This document shows positions 27,021 to 36,977 of a stretch of DNA of 64,000 bases, in pieces. The stretch comes from Christiangramia portivictoriae DSM 23547 (GTDB taxonomy: Bacteria > Bacteroidota > Bacteroidia > Flavobacteriales > Flavobacteriaceae). The position numbers and the translations under genes were made by a program. Below the pieces are notes generated by a model, which worked only from the letters and a program-made list of their open reading frames with translations, searched no databases and had not been told where the DNA came from. The stretch spans positions 62,001 through 126,000 of the forward strand of contig NZ_AUHF01000007.1 in assembly GCF_000423045.1 (NCBI RefSeq), in the 5' to 3' direction. The first letter of the stretch is position 1. Each line of letters begins with the position of its first letter.

Positions 27021-27176
27021 TTATATAATTTTCAAATTGTTTCTGTACGTTGAGCTTCCACAAGAACAACTTGAGAAAGAACACCTTCGACATGTGTGTG
27101 CTCCACAATTCGCGCATTCTTTAACGATATCCCCTGATTTATTATTTCCACATGCACACTCTGAAATCTTATTCAT
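27021..27176 (-). CDS. 51-residue Cys-rich protein, zinc-binding-like
   Basis: The frame runs from ATG (27176-27174) to TAA (27023-27021). It has eight Cys and one His, in pairs ECACG, CANCGAHTC, RRCSFSSCSCG, like a small treble-clef or zinc-ribbon module. It is the last gene of a three-gene unit; the gap to the gene before is 6 bases. I know no family name for it. The Cys spacing and tight spacing to its neighbour are the evidence that it is real. Confidence 0.65.
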   Translation of the reverse strand: MNKISECACGNNKSGDIVKECANCGAHTCRRCSFSSCSCGSSTYRNNLKII

Positions 27177-27182
27177 AATTAG

Positions 27183-27332
27183 TTAGTTTGCTGGTTTAAC
27201 ACTACCCGTTCTATAATTTGGATTCATTTCCTTTGCCAACTTTATAGCGGCGCCTTGATTGGCTGCAAATATTCTAGTTTTAGTGGGAAGACCTCCACTC
27301 TTGTTATATAAATCAACTATCCATTCTCTCAT
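27183..27332 (-). CDS. 49-residue basic protein, unknown
   Basis: The frame runs from ATG (27332-27330) to TAA (27185-27183) and begins MREWIVDLYNKSGGLPTKTR. It has a helical middle (AANQGAAIKLAKEMNP) and a net positive charge. It lies between the 199-residue gene (8 bases upstream) and the Cys-rich gene (6 bases downstream), so the three are surely one operon. The function is unknown; a nucleic-acid-binding accessory is possible. Confidence 0.65.
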   Translation of the reverse strand: MREWIVDLYNKSGGLPTKTRIFAANQGAAIKLAKEMNPNYRTGSVKPAN

Positions 27333-27340
27333 ATTACCAA

Positions 27341-27940
27341 TTATATGTTGTATTTTGATTTTATGTCATTTATTTTAGCTACGGAATCGTTAATTCGATT
27401 TTCTTGCATGACTAATTCACGTTCCTCAGCCTGTCTATGAAGTTTGGAGTCATGTTCTCGAATCGCCTTCAGCAATTCTATCATCTCATTCAAATCATCC
27501 ATGAAAAATTCGTTATCTGAAATATCATTTTTATTTTTATCATCAAAAATCATTATATCTTCAGCACCTTCTGCCCATTCAACGGCAGATTTGTAAGCTT
27601 TTCGTAAAGCTTCATCTGCGTGAGTATATTTGTGTGTGATATAAAATTTTGGGAATAATTTTGGATTAATTTCTTTAAAAAGTTCTAAGAAAGATTTCAC
27701 CGCCTCTTGGTTCTTCCAATCACAATTTTTAAAATCTTGAAGGAAAGTTTCTAAGTGTTTCGAAGAATAAGTCACATCGTGGAAACACTCTTTTGAGATT
27801 AAAATATATTCCTTCTGATTGTGGTGAAGTTTATACTCGAATATTTCAATCTTTCCAAAACGATTTTTAAGTTTTAATGTCCAAGGTAGATTCTGCAGTA
27901 TGAATGAATCTTCCACTTTAGTTCTGGTGTAATTAGGCAT
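27341..27940 (-). CDS. 199-residue protein, first gene of unknown operon
   Basis: I do not recognise this protein. The N-terminal half (begins MPNYTRTKVEDSFILQNLPW) looks beta-rich and soluble. The middle is acidic (FDDKNKNDISDNEFF). The last 60 residues form a probable coiled coil (MIELLKAIREHDSKLHRQ and on to KINDIKSKYNI). There is no signal peptide or membrane segment. It is AT-rich like the rest of the island and heads the three-gene operon whose other products are 49 and 51 residues. Its position beside defence genes suggests, but does not show, a defence or regulatory role. Confidence 0.75.
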   Translation of the reverse strand: MPNYTRTKVEDSFILQNLPWTLKLKNRFGKIEIFEYKLHHNQKEYILISKECFHDVTYSSKHLETFLQDFKNCDWKNQEAVKSFLELFKEINPKLFPKFYITHKYTHADEALRKAYKSAVEWAEGAEDIMIFDDKNKNDISDNEFFMDDLNEMIELLKAIREHDSKLHRQAEERELVMQENRINDSVAKINDIKSKYNI

Positions 27941-28311
27941 AATTAAATGTTAGTTAGAATTTAGATATGTCTTGTAGGGAAGATACTGGTTGAAAATAGG
28001 TAAAAAATTCAAAACTTAAAAATATAACGGTCCTATTTGTTAAATTAGGTAATAATCAAATCTTGACGTAGTTAATGAATCGAAGTGCTTTGATTGAATT
28101 CAGATTGTGAATTATATAAGCCATCTATTGAATTAAAATGTTAAATAAGCAAGAAAACCTCATTAGGTCAACAATAAACCTCACTTATAAGTGACTAGCA
28201 AACAACATGTTATATCTGTTGAAATTTGTAAAATTGTTGAAATCGCCTTGTCTCTTACTTATTTATCATATAGTATTGTAGAAATATTATTTAGTAAAAC
28301 ATAAACAAGAA
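27941..28311. other. AT-rich intergenic stretch
   Basis: This is the divergent region between the unknown operon and the 102-residue gene. It must hold both promoters, but I could not place a clear TAnnTTTG box. No further gene or RNA is visible. Confidence 0.5.
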
Positions 28312-28620
28312 ATGAAGAAATTAATTAAAAAATCGATTGTAGGTAATTGGAAGATTACAGAAAAAAAAATTACCTACATCAAAAATGTTAAACCAACACA
28401 AGAAATATATTTAGAAGACCTAAGTAGTAAACTAGAAACACGAAACGGCACTGCTTATTCATGGCCAATATTTATCGGTGGCATGGATTGGTGTAGTTTC
28501 GAAGATGCCATCAATTTATTGAAAGTAATAGGTTTGATGACCTGTAGTTATGACAATAATATTGGAAAGAATACTATCAATGAAATTTATTGGGTGCACC
28601 AGGACAAGTTGGCTGGTTAG
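28312..28620 (+). CDS. 102-residue hypothetical protein
   Basis: The short soluble protein starts with a basic stretch (MKKLIKKSIVGNWKITEKK), followed by a beta-like region, GMDWCSFEDAINLLKVIGLMTC and WVHQDKLAG. It ends before a clear terminator. The opening KSIVGNWKITE recalls the start of lipocalin-like strands, but this is too little to name a fold. It stands alone in the island. Confidence 0.65.
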   Translation: MKKLIKKSIVGNWKITEKKITYIKNVKPTQEIYLEDLSSKLETRNGTAYSWPIFIGGMDWCSFEDAINLLKVIGLMTCSYDNNIGKNTINEIYWVHQDKLAG

Positions 28621-28664
28621 CTAGTTGAGTTTTCTATTTACTTATTATAAATATCCCGTTTCGG

Positions 28665-28694
28665 GCGGTAGTTTTAAAAACCTACCGCTTTTGT
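28665..28694 (+). terminator. Terminator after the 102-residue gene
   Basis: A 7-bp stem GCGGTAG/CTACCGC has an A/T loop and is followed by TTTTGTGTTTT. Confidence 0.75.
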
Positions 28695-28825
28695 GTTTTA
28701 CTTTATAACCGTGTTACTTTTTTCTTGAATCATTGCTGTAAAACCACAACTTTCTGTATTAGTTTTTTCCTTTGGATTAAATTGCATTAATCGCTATATT
28801 GCGATATAACGATAATACCCATTTT

Positions 28826-29473
28826 ATGAATGTAGCAATCTTAACTAGAGTTAGCAAGGAATCACAATCTTTTGAAAGACAAATCAGTGACCTCAGAGCA
28901 CATGCATTTAAAAACAACTATAATGTTATTGGTGAATTTAACGAGAAAATTACGGGTGCAGCTAAAAATTATGACCGAAAAGCATGGATGGACCTAATGT
29001 CATTAATCGAAACTGATAATGTTGACAAAGTCCTTGTTTGGGAGCTTTCTCGTTTGGGTAGAAACACCCTTGAGGTTTTGAAAACAGTAGATGCTTTACA
29101 TAAAAAAAGTGTTTCTCTTTATGTTCAGAACTATCATATTGAAACTCTAAATTCAGATGGTACTCTCAACCCAATGTCACAACTTATGATAACTCTTCTG
29201 GCCGAATTCAGCAGGACAGAAAGAGCATTAATTCAACAAAGGCTTGAAAGTGGTTACCGAAAGCATATTAAAAATGGAGGCAAAGTTGGGAGAAAAATAG
29301 GGGTTAGCATGTCTAACAGTGAATATCTAAATAAACACCATCTAGTGGTGAAGTACTTAAATAAAGGAAGGTCTATTCGGGAAACGGCGCTACTTTCTTC
29401 TAAATCAACTAGGACTGTACAGAAGGTGAAGAATATATTGGGTCTAAATGTAATTACTACATCCGAGACGTGA
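28826..29473 (+). CDS. Small serine recombinase (resolvase/invertase type)
   Basis: The 215 residues run from ATG 28826; a TTG nine codons earlier is less likely. The N-terminal catalytic domain starts MNVAILTRVSKESQSFERQ, with the nucleophile Ser in RVS. It continues with VLVWELSRLGRN and the LLAEFSRTERALIQQR region ahead of the long E helix. A short HTH ends it (GRSIRETALLSSKSTRTVQK). This is the resolvase/invertase size class, which resolves or inverts DNA between short sites. Within the island it may serve the element itself. It lies 118 bases before the GHKL gene on the same strand. Confidence 0.92.
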   Translation: MNVAILTRVSKESQSFERQISDLRAHAFKNNYNVIGEFNEKITGAAKNYDRKAWMDLMSLIETDNVDKVLVWELSRLGRNTLEVLKTVDALHKKSVSLYVQNYHIETLNSDGTLNPMSQLMITLLAEFSRTERALIQQRLESGYRKHIKNGGKVGRKIGVSMSNSEYLNKHHLVVKYLNKGRSIRETALLSSKSTRTVQKVKNILGLNVITTSET

Positions 29474-29591
29474 AAATTTTCTCAAAAAATATCTAGATTT
29501 CGGGTATCTTGTACCTTAAGTAATTTTTATAACTTCGGTCTTAAGAAAATCTATCTTTATTCTTTAAACCGTACACTTCATCCACCAACCT

Positions 29592-31568
29592 ATGTCTAAG
29601 AAAATCAATTTAGGAGTAGAGAAAGACCATATTGAATCTTTAACAAGAGCTAATGGTATAACAGCTTTAACAGAATTGCTATGGAATTCACTTGATGCTG
29701 ATTCTACACTAGTTGAAGTTGAATATTCAAAAAATAAATTAGGTAGCATAGAAGAAATCACGATAAAGGATGATGGTGTGGGTATTGATTATCAGAAAGC
29801 ACAAAGAGTTTTCGGTGCACTGGGAGGTTCCGATAAAAAATCTTCAAATATTAGTCCTGGTGGTCGTTACTATCATGGTAAAGAAGGCAAGGGTCGCTAT
29901 AAGGCCCTAGCGCTAGGGGATTTGGTTACTTTTACAAGCATTTATAAAGATGGTGAAAAATTTAAAACCTTTAATATAGTACTTGACCGAAATCATTTAT
30001 CATATTCAGATTTAGGTGATGTAAAGCCTTTACCCAAAGGCGAACATAAAACTGGTTTTAAAGTATTAATTCAAAATATAAATGATGAAAATTCCAGTTA
30101 TGCTTTAAATTCAAAAAACCGTAAAGAAATTGAACAAAAATTTGCCTCATATTGGATTAACTATCCTGATTTTACAATTTCTTTTAACGGCAATAAATTA
30201 GAATTTGAATCACTGATTAAGAACACTGACTCAACTGACCTTTTAATTGAAGATGGTGAACTTTCCTATCGCTTCGTATTAAAAGTGATTGAGTGGAGCT
30301 TCGATATTCCCAAGAAAACATATCTCTGTAATACTAAAGGCGTTCCTTTTAAAGAAATCAATCTTGGTATTCGGTCTACGATACCTATTTCTATTTTCAT
30401 CCAATCGATTTATATTGAAAAATTACATCGTGAAAACAGAATCGACATTCAAGATTTAGACTCCATGATTCAGGATGCTTATAATGAAGCAAAGAAATTT
30501 GCCAGAAGTTACGTGAGGGACCGTTTACATCATTATTCAGGAGAATTCATAAGGAACCTGAAGTCAAAAGGATTGTATCCTTATAAGGATAATGCTGAAG
30601 GCGTTGTTGAGCATAGTAAAAGACAAGTCTTCGACATAGTGGCGTTGCAGGTTAATGAATATTTACCTGATTTCGAAAATCAAGATGACAAAACGAAAAA
30701 ATTTACTTTATCTCTGATTAAAGAAGCTCTCGAAAAAGATTCTTCTTCTCTACGTAAAATTTTGGCAGAAGTTATTGAACTACCTGAAGAGAAAAGGGAT
30801 GAGCTAGTAGAGATTCTAGAAGATACTTCGCTTTCAGGAATAATCGACACCATGACCGAGATTAAAAACAGATTGAGATTCCTAAATGGGTTAGAAGAGC
30901 TTATTTACAATTCTGAATTGAATAAAAACGTTTTAGAAAGAAAACATCTGCATAAAATTATTGTAAATGAAACATGGCTATTTGGTGATGAATACGCTTA
31001 TGGTGTTGATGATGTAACACTGAAAAATGTTCTTCAGGCGTATATCAAAAATTTAGGTCGAGATGATTTTGAGGAAGTAGTTAACCAGGAACCTAATGAT
31101 GACCTTCAAATTATACCTGATGTTTGTTTGTGGAAGCAATTCCCACAAGGTAGTCCAGGACATAAAACGAATTTAGTTATTGAGTTAAAGAAACCTCGTG
31201 TTGACGCTGGTGTAAATGAATTAGGTCAAATTAAGCTTTATGCCTCCAGGGTAAGTAAAGATAGGAGATTTCCAAAAGAGAAAACAAAATGGAAGTTTCT
31301 TCTGGTTACAAAAGATGTTAAAGCTGATATAGAATATGAACTCGAACAAATTGATAGAAAATATGGTCATGTCACTTCTACAGACCTTGTTGATGTCCAC
31401 GTATTAACATGGGGCCATATTATTAATGAAGCAAGAACCAGGTATGAATATATTCAGGAAAAACTAAATATTAACCTGATGGATAATAACAAGAACCTTG
31501 ATTATTTAAGGACTAAATACAATGAATATTTACCAGAAGATTTGACTGTATCACTATCATCAAATTAA
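29592..31568 (+). CDS. GHKL (MutL/MORC-like) ATPase with nuclease-like C-terminus
   Basis: The 658-residue cytoplasmic protein has an N-terminal Bergerat-fold ATPase. TELLWNSLDADS is the N-box with Asn32 and Asp36, DDGVGID (about 60-66) is the G1 box, and GKEGKGRYKALALG (about 97-110) is the G2 loop and lid. A middle S5/transducer-like and helical region follows. Near 508-531, PDVCLW and NLVIELKKP form a D...ExK pattern like PD-(D/E)XK nucleases, then GQIKLYASRV. Prokaryotic MutL/MORC-like ATPases linked to restriction-modification genes are known. It converges on the Type ISP-like gene with a 6-base gap, so a joint defence role is an inference. Confidence 0.85.
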   Translation: MSKKINLGVEKDHIESLTRANGITALTELLWNSLDADSTLVEVEYSKNKLGSIEEITIKDDGVGIDYQKAQRVFGALGGSDKKSSNISPGGRYYHGKEGKGRYKALALGDLVTFTSIYKDGEKFKTFNIVLDRNHLSYSDLGDVKPLPKGEHKTGFKVLIQNINDENSSYALNSKNRKEIEQKFASYWINYPDFTISFNGNKLEFESLIKNTDSTDLLIEDGELSYRFVLKVIEWSFDIPKKTYLCNTKGVPFKEINLGIRSTIPISIFIQSIYIEKLHRENRIDIQDLDSMIQDAYNEAKKFARSYVRDRLHHYSGEFIRNLKSKGLYPYKDNAEGVVEHSKRQVFDIVALQVNEYLPDFENQDDKTKKFTLSLIKEALEKDSSSLRKILAEVIELPEEKRDELVEILEDTSLSGIIDTMTEIKNRLRFLNGLEELIYNSELNKNVLERKHLHKIIVNETWLFGDEYAYGVDDVTLKNVLQAYIKNLGRDDFEEVVNQEPNDDLQIIPDVCLWKQFPQGSPGHKTNLVIELKKPRVDAGVNELGQIKLYASRVSKDRRFPKEKTKWKFLLVTKDVKADIEYELEQIDRKYGHVTSTDLVDVHVLTWGHIINEARTRYEYIQEKLNINLMDNNKNLDYLRTKYNEYLPEDLTVSLSSN

Positions 31569-31574
31569 TGTAGT

Positions 31575-34500
31575 TTACTCAAAATCTATTTTAGGGAGTC
31601 CTTCAACAATATCCACGGTCTTCACACTCACTGTAACCAAGCTTAAAATCAGGTCCAAAATATATCGTGGATTCTCTACTTCTCTACTCCAATCATTAGG
31701 GTCATTCTTGATTCCAGATTTCTTATCTACTTTGACCTGGTATCTGTCCATCACCCATTCAATAGCAGACTTACCATTGACCACATACTCATAAGCTTTT
31801 TCGGGAATATTGATGATGTTTATTTTACTGTTATAAATTATTGTGTGCTTTTCAGTTTTCTTCGGGAATTTAAGTTTGTTCACCCTGTAAAACTCGTAAT
31901 CATCGGACTCCTTTTTATCAGATGTTTTAATAACATCAACAGCATCGTAAGGGTCAACCTTTTCATAATTGATATGCAAATCAGCTAATTCTCTACCAGC
32001 TCTGCTAAACGACCAGAAATCTTTTGGTTTATCTACCAAAGGTATTCGAGGGAGCATTTTTTTAAGGTCATTTTTAAACGTCTCTCGATAATCTGGACTA
32101 TGTAGAATTCCATACACATAATAGAAGATATCTTCTTTACTTACTGATTTACCATATTGCTTTTTAGCTCGTTCAAAAATGAACTCGCTTACACCGTCTC
32201 TACGAATATATCTTGATTCTGAAGTAGCATCAAATAGATTACCTTGAGATTGCTCCTTCTCTTCATAATAATAAATAGGAAAACACTGTTCATTAGACAG
32301 TGTTTGCATATCAACCAAAGAATTTGTCATAAGTACAGAAAAACCTTTATTACTACCCTTTCCTGAAATATTTATTAATAAATTTTCCGCAGTTCTATTC
32401 GGAAATACAGAAGGCATTTGATATAGATATTCATTCAAATCCCTGTCAAAATAATTATGTAATTTGGTAAAGGGTCTGTAAATTACGGTTCTATCCAATG
32501 TGGAATCAAAATTTATATCAACTTTCCTAACGAGTGATTTCTTTAAACCTCTTGACCAACTTATTTTCTTCGGATTATTCTCGATTAGCTGATTCACATT
32601 GGATTTGTCTAAATCCTCTATTGTCAACTGTTCATCATAAGTTTTAATTAGTTTATTAATATTATGATTTAAAGATTTTTTCGAGAAATTGTAAACCCAA
32701 ACATCCCTATTACTTCCAATTCCAAGAGTCATCAGATTAAAAAACTGTTGCTTTTCTGTTTTTCCTTTTTCTCTAATTGGTATGAAGGTATTAAAACTAC
32801 CCTTACGCTGATTAATCCAGTCACCATGCTCATTGGGTTTCAATTTTTTCCATCCTAAATTTTTAATGGATTTAAAATCTGAAATTATATCCAACTTTTC
32901 CTTTTGACTAAGGTAATCGCCAATATCATGATAGTGTATTTGAGCTTTTTCGGAATTATTAGGTTTTTTTACTAATAACGTGATTGCTATTGGAGTACGG
33001 GAACCTGACCCAAAAATTTTACCGCCTTCTTTTCTTGATAGTTCTCCAGAAGTACGTTGATTTCCTCTTAAATTAAAAACATAAATAGTAGAAAATTCTT
33101 TTTCCAGCGATTTGCGGAATCCATCGGTGCTATTACCATCTAGCCATGCGCCATTACTCACATAAGCAATCACACCTCCGTTTTCAGGGTCCAACCTATC
33201 AGTACCCCAGCGAAATGCTTTTATATAAGCATCATAGAGTGATTTAGAATTTATTGAACTTGTGTCGGAGGCATAAGTTTTGGATATTCGAGAATCTAAT
33301 ATTTGATACTCTTGATTTCCAGCATTGTCATTAGCAGATTTTTGTCCGATTGAATATGGTGGATTACCCATAATTACTCTTAAAGGTGCTTTTTGTTGCG
33401 CCTGCACCCTTTTAGAGTTCTGAGGAAACATATCCGAGAACAATTTTTCACCGTGGTCCGTTTCTCCTAATTGAAATGTATCGGTCAATACAATTCCATC
33501 AAATGGTATATATTTCTCTTTACCAATTCCATCATCTGGGTCTGGAGTTTGGTCATGAAAAGCATTTTCGATATTGACTGCAGCGATATAATATGCTAAT
33601 AAAACAATTTCGTTAGCGTGCAGTTCTTGAGTGTATTTACGTTCCAAATCTTTTTCTTTAATCAACCCACTTTGTAGTAAACGGGTAATAAAGGTACCTG
33701 TACCTGTAAAGGGGTCTAGGATATGAACATTTTCATCTGAAACGGTGCGGTCAAATTCTTTTTTAAGTACATCATTTACCGAATGGATAATAAAATCGAC
33801 CACCTCAATTGGAGTATAAACGATACCTAGCTGTTCTACCATTTTAGGGAAGGCGGTCTTGAAGAATTTATCGTAAAGCTCAATAATGATTCGCTGTTTT
33901 CCCTCAGCATTATCAATACCTTCAGCACGCATCTTCACTTTTTGGTAGAACTTATCTAAGGTTTCGGTCTCTTTACCTATTGCCTGTCCTTCAAGCACAT
34001 CTAACATAGACTGCATTGCTGAAGAAATTGCATTATTCTTTACAAAACTGTATCCTTCAAATAATGCTTCAAATACTGGTTTTGTGATGATATGCTGAGA
34101 TAACATATCGATAGCCTGACTTTCAGAAATAGAAGGATTTATATTCTTTCTCAACCCATTTAAAAATTTCTCAAATGCAGCTCTATGACTCTCATCACGT
34201 TTAATCAAATTATTGATACGGTCAATCTGATTCTCAGCAATTTGTGCGACATCCTTTGCCCATTTTTCCCAGTAAACACGGTCACCAACTTTCTGAACCA
34301 TTTTAGCATAAACTACACTTTGAAGCTCTTCAAATTGTAATGCCATTTGCTCATTGATATCACCGTATTTCTTCTTTGGTTCCTCTACTCCTTCAGGAGC
34401 ATCGTCGGTGCCATAACCTGGAACGCCACCAACTAAAATCTGGCTTGGTTTACTCTTATTTAAGTTGATTTTATTAATAGTTGCGTTAAATCTATCATCG

Positions 34501-36446
34501 TGTGCTCTAAGAGCATTCAATACGGTCCATACGACCCTAAATCTTTCATTATCATTTAATGCTTCTGCAGGTTCGATATTGGAAGGTATAACAACTGGTA
34601 TAATGATATATCCGTACTGCTTACCTGGAGCTCTTCGCATTACCCTTCCTACTGACTGTACAACATCCACTTCTGAATTTCTAGCCGATAAAAACAGAAC
34701 TGCATCCAACGATGGTACATCTACCCCCTCGCTCAAACAACGAACATTGGTTAAAACTCTGCATTCATTGGAGTCCGCGGATTGTGATTTTAACCACCCC
34801 AGTAGTTCATCACGTTGAGGTGCGTTCATGCTCCCATCAATATGATTTGAAGACACATTTACAAGTTTCTCCCGATGCTTAGGTTTTACTGAATCAAGAT
34901 ATATTTCTGAAGTATCATTAAAAGTGCCAGTGATTCTTTTCGAAACCTTAATATTTTGACAGAATGCCACTGCTCGTTTCATTGGTTCAGGGTCTACATC
35001 TTTAATTAGACCATTATCACCTAGAACCTGCTTTGACATCGCATTTAAACAACCAATAAGTTTAGACGCATCATCTGATGTAATTTCATTAGATGGGTTT
35101 GACACCATTTTCTGAACAGATTGCGGAATATCATTTTCGCTGAGAGTCAAAACCAAAACTTTGTAATCGGTAAGTAAACCTCTATCCACAGCTTCACCAA
35201 AACCAATCCGATAAATTTCCTTACCGTATTTAGATTCATCATCCATTGAACAAAGTTCTGTTTCATTTAGTGCAGCTTTAGATTTGGAGTCATCACTATA
35301 CAATCTCGGTGTAGCGGTCATATATAATCGCTTACTAGCCTTTATAAATTCATTATTGTGAACTTTCACAAAAGCAGATTCATCGTTACCAGACAACGTT
35401 ACACCAGTAGTTCTATGAGCCTCATCACAAATAATTAAGTCAAAAACAGCATTTCCATTGTCTTCATTCAATAAATGTCTTTGGGCATTAGCAATAACTT
35501 CAATAGATTGATAGGTTGAAAAAACGACGGTCATACCGTCCTCATCATTCTTATTGATATTCCGAAATTGCTTAATTACACTTTTTACATCTGTAGAAGC
35601 TGGAAACGCTAAATCAACTTCACTTAAATCTTCAGAATCACTATTGTTGCCTCTTTGCTTTGTAATCCTTGAATCAGAACATATTGCGATGGGTTTAATC
35701 GGCTTTTCAGCATCGGACGACCATTCCCTTAATGTTTGACCTAATAACGCAATAGAAGGCACTAAAAACAACACTAGACCTTTGTTCCTAGTTTCGTTTT
35801 CAGCAATTCTTAGCGATGTAAAAGTTTTTCCTGTGCCACAAGCCATAATAAGCTTGCCACGGTCATTTTCATTGAAGTAGTCCTGTGTTTTTTCAAGAGC
35901 TTCTGTTTGGTGCAGTCTAAGAACTTTCTTTTCAGTCCTAGCCAAGTCACCAGTAATTCCTTTTTGCAACAATTCCCAATCTACTGGTGATTGCTCAAGC
36001 TCAGAAAGATTAATTCGTGTAACAGGAGGATTCTGATTTCTTAAAGTTTCTTCAGCATTATTACTCCAATTGTTAGTGGTAGATACCCATAGCCGTCTTG
36101 AGAAACCTATAGATTCAAACTTTTCATTTTTAAAATGACGACTAGATGTTGATAGAAAGGAATCAACTTCAGCTTTATCAATTCGAGCCTTTTCAGCATA
36201 ACACTTGCATTGAATCGCCCAAAAATCACCCTCATAAGTTAGAGCGACCAAGTCAATTCCAGTGTCTTTACCTCCAAAATCTGATTTACTTGGAAACTCA
36301 TTCCACATCCAAACATATTTTAGTATTCCAGAATATGCTGGGTCTGTTTGTAAGTAAGCATGTACTAATTTTTCAAATCTCTCTCCCTTATCTCGTTCTG
36401 AAAATGAAAATTCACGGTAATGTTCGAGGATGGTCTTGAAACTCAT
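31575..36446 (-). CDS. Type ISP-like single-chain restriction-modification enzyme
   Basis: This 1623-residue protein joins all parts of a restriction-modification system. An Mrr-like nuclease is at the N-terminus (GID at 63-65 and QCK at 79-81). An SF2 helicase/translocase follows: ACGTGKT at 202-208, DEAH at 341-344, MTATP near 376 and QSVGRVMRR near 597-605. A coupler and an N6-adenine methyltransferase come next, with DPFTGTGTF at 911-919 and NPPY at 1028-1031. A target-recognition region makes up the C-terminal third. This order and length match LlaGI/LlaBIII-type (Type ISP) enzymes, which need no separate subunits. All motifs are intact, so it should be active. The recognition site cannot be read from sequence. 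Confidence 0.93.
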   Translation of the reverse strand: MSFKTILEHYREFSFSERDKGERFEKLVHAYLQTDPAYSGILKYVWMWNEFPSKSDFGGKDTGIDLVALTYEGDFWAIQCKCYAEKARIDKAEVDSFLSTSSRHFKNEKFESIGFSRRLWVSTTNNWSNNAEETLRNQNPPVTRINLSELEQSPVDWELLQKGITGDLARTEKKVLRLHQTEALEKTQDYFNENDRGKLIMACGTGKTFTSLRIAENETRNKGLVLFLVPSIALLGQTLREWSSDAEKPIKPIAICSDSRITKQRGNNSDSEDLSEVDLAFPASTDVKSVIKQFRNINKNDEDGMTVVFSTYQSIEVIANAQRHLLNEDNGNAVFDLIICDEAHRTTGVTLSGNDESAFVKVHNNEFIKASKRLYMTATPRLYSDDSKSKAALNETELCSMDDESKYGKEIYRIGFGEAVDRGLLTDYKVLVLTLSENDIPQSVQKMVSNPSNEITSDDASKLIGCLNAMSKQVLGDNGLIKDVDPEPMKRAVAFCQNIKVSKRITGTFNDTSEIYLDSVKPKHREKLVNVSSNHIDGSMNAPQRDELLGWLKSQSADSNECRVLTNVRCLSEGVDVPSLDAVLFLSARNSEVDVVQSVGRVMRRAPGKQYGYIIIPVVIPSNIEPAEALNDNERFRVVWTVLNALRAHDDRFNATINKINLNKSKPSQILVGGVPGYGTDDAPEGVEEPKKKYGDINEQMALQFEELQSVVYAKMVQKVGDRVYWEKWAKDVAQIAENQIDRINNLIKRDESHRAAFEKFLNGLRKNINPSISESQAIDMLSQHIITKPVFEALFEGYSFVKNNAISSAMQSMLDVLEGQAIGKETETLDKFYQKVKMRAEGIDNAEGKQRIIIELYDKFFKTAFPKMVEQLGIVYTPIEVVDFIIHSVNDVLKKEFDRTVSDENVHILDPFTGTGTFITRLLQSGLIKEKDLERKYTQELHANEIVLLAYYIAAVNIENAFHDQTPDPDDGIGKEKYIPFDGIVLTDTFQLGETDHGEKLFSDMFPQNSKRVQAQQKAPLRVIMGNPPYSIGQKSANDNAGNQEYQILDSRISKTYASDTSSINSKSLYDAYIKAFRWGTDRLDPENGGVIAYVSNGAWLDGNSTDGFRKSLEKEFSTIYVFNLRGNQRTSGELSRKEGGKIFGSGSRTPIAITLLVKKPNNSEKAQIHYHDIGDYLSQKEKLDIISDFKSIKNLGWKKLKPNEHGDWINQRKGSFNTFIPIREKGKTEKQQFFNLMTLGIGSNRDVWVYNFSKKSLNHNINKLIKTYDEQLTIEDLDKSNVNQLIENNPKKISWSRGLKKSLVRKVDINFDSTLDRTVIYRPFTKLHNYFDRDLNEYLYQMPSVFPNRTAENLLINISGKGSNKGFSVLMTNSLVDMQTLSNEQCFPIYYYEEKEQSQGNLFDATSESRYIRRDGVSEFIFERAKKQYGKSVSKEDIFYYVYGILHSPDYRETFKNDLKKMLPRIPLVDKPKDFWSFSRAGRELADLHINYEKVDPYDAVDVIKTSDKKESDDYEFYRVNKLKFPKKTEKHTIIYNSKINIINIPEKAYEYVVNGKSAIEWVMDRYQVKVDKKSGIKNDPNDWSREVENPRYILDLILSLVTVSVKTVDIVEGLPKIDFE

Positions 36447-36977
36447 AGGTATGCGGTTAGTTTAATGAAATGCCTAAGGGGATAGGGCTCTAAGCTCGCA
36501 CAATTTATAAAATTTGATTTTAATTGAAGATAATTTTTATACTGAAGAGTGAACAGGAAAATATTCGAATAAGTGGCTGCAATATTGGTGGTAAAACGAC
36601 AAATAACAGCTATTTATATGTACTATTGAGGCCGTATGTTACGGTATAGGGGGTGGGTATATCTATCGTGGTACACTAAAATAATAAAAATATATCACCA
36701 GTCCTCCCCCCGTAATCTCTGACCCAGGACCTACTGCGTAACCCCGTTTACATATGTTTTTACACCCTACCCCCATCATGTAATCGATGTTCCATTCGAA
36801 TTTTTTTTTAAAATTTTTGTTCAAACTTCTATAAAGTGTCCCATTCATGAGACACCAAAAAAAATTAAAAAAAGTATTCCATAACCTGTACTATTTGATT
36901 TCTGGCCATAAAATGTATCAGATAATGGCGGGGATTTTCCTTTATATCCCCTCTGTGTTTAATAGAAATCAGAAAAT
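36447..36977. other. 530-base non-coding region, candidate replication origin
   Basis: The region separates the restriction enzyme from the HUH initiator. A hairpin CCGTA-TGT-TACGG (36632-36644) is followed by a G-rich run (GGGGGTGGG at 36650-36658). A C-rich counterpart (ACACCCTACCCCC) lies near 36763-36775. A stem beside a GC-rich run upstream of a rolling-circle-type initiator gene suggests a double-strand origin. No convincing gene is present; a 61-codon minus-strand frame here is not supported. Confidence 0.4.

Noticed and set aside
28799-28825. TTG start for the small resolvase
   Set aside because: The domain begins right at the ATG nine codons later.
36663-36848. 61-codon minus-strand frame in the gap before the HUH gene
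   Set aside because: Its composition is odd, it overlaps the hairpin/GC-run region, it has no clear start signal, and no family features are visible.
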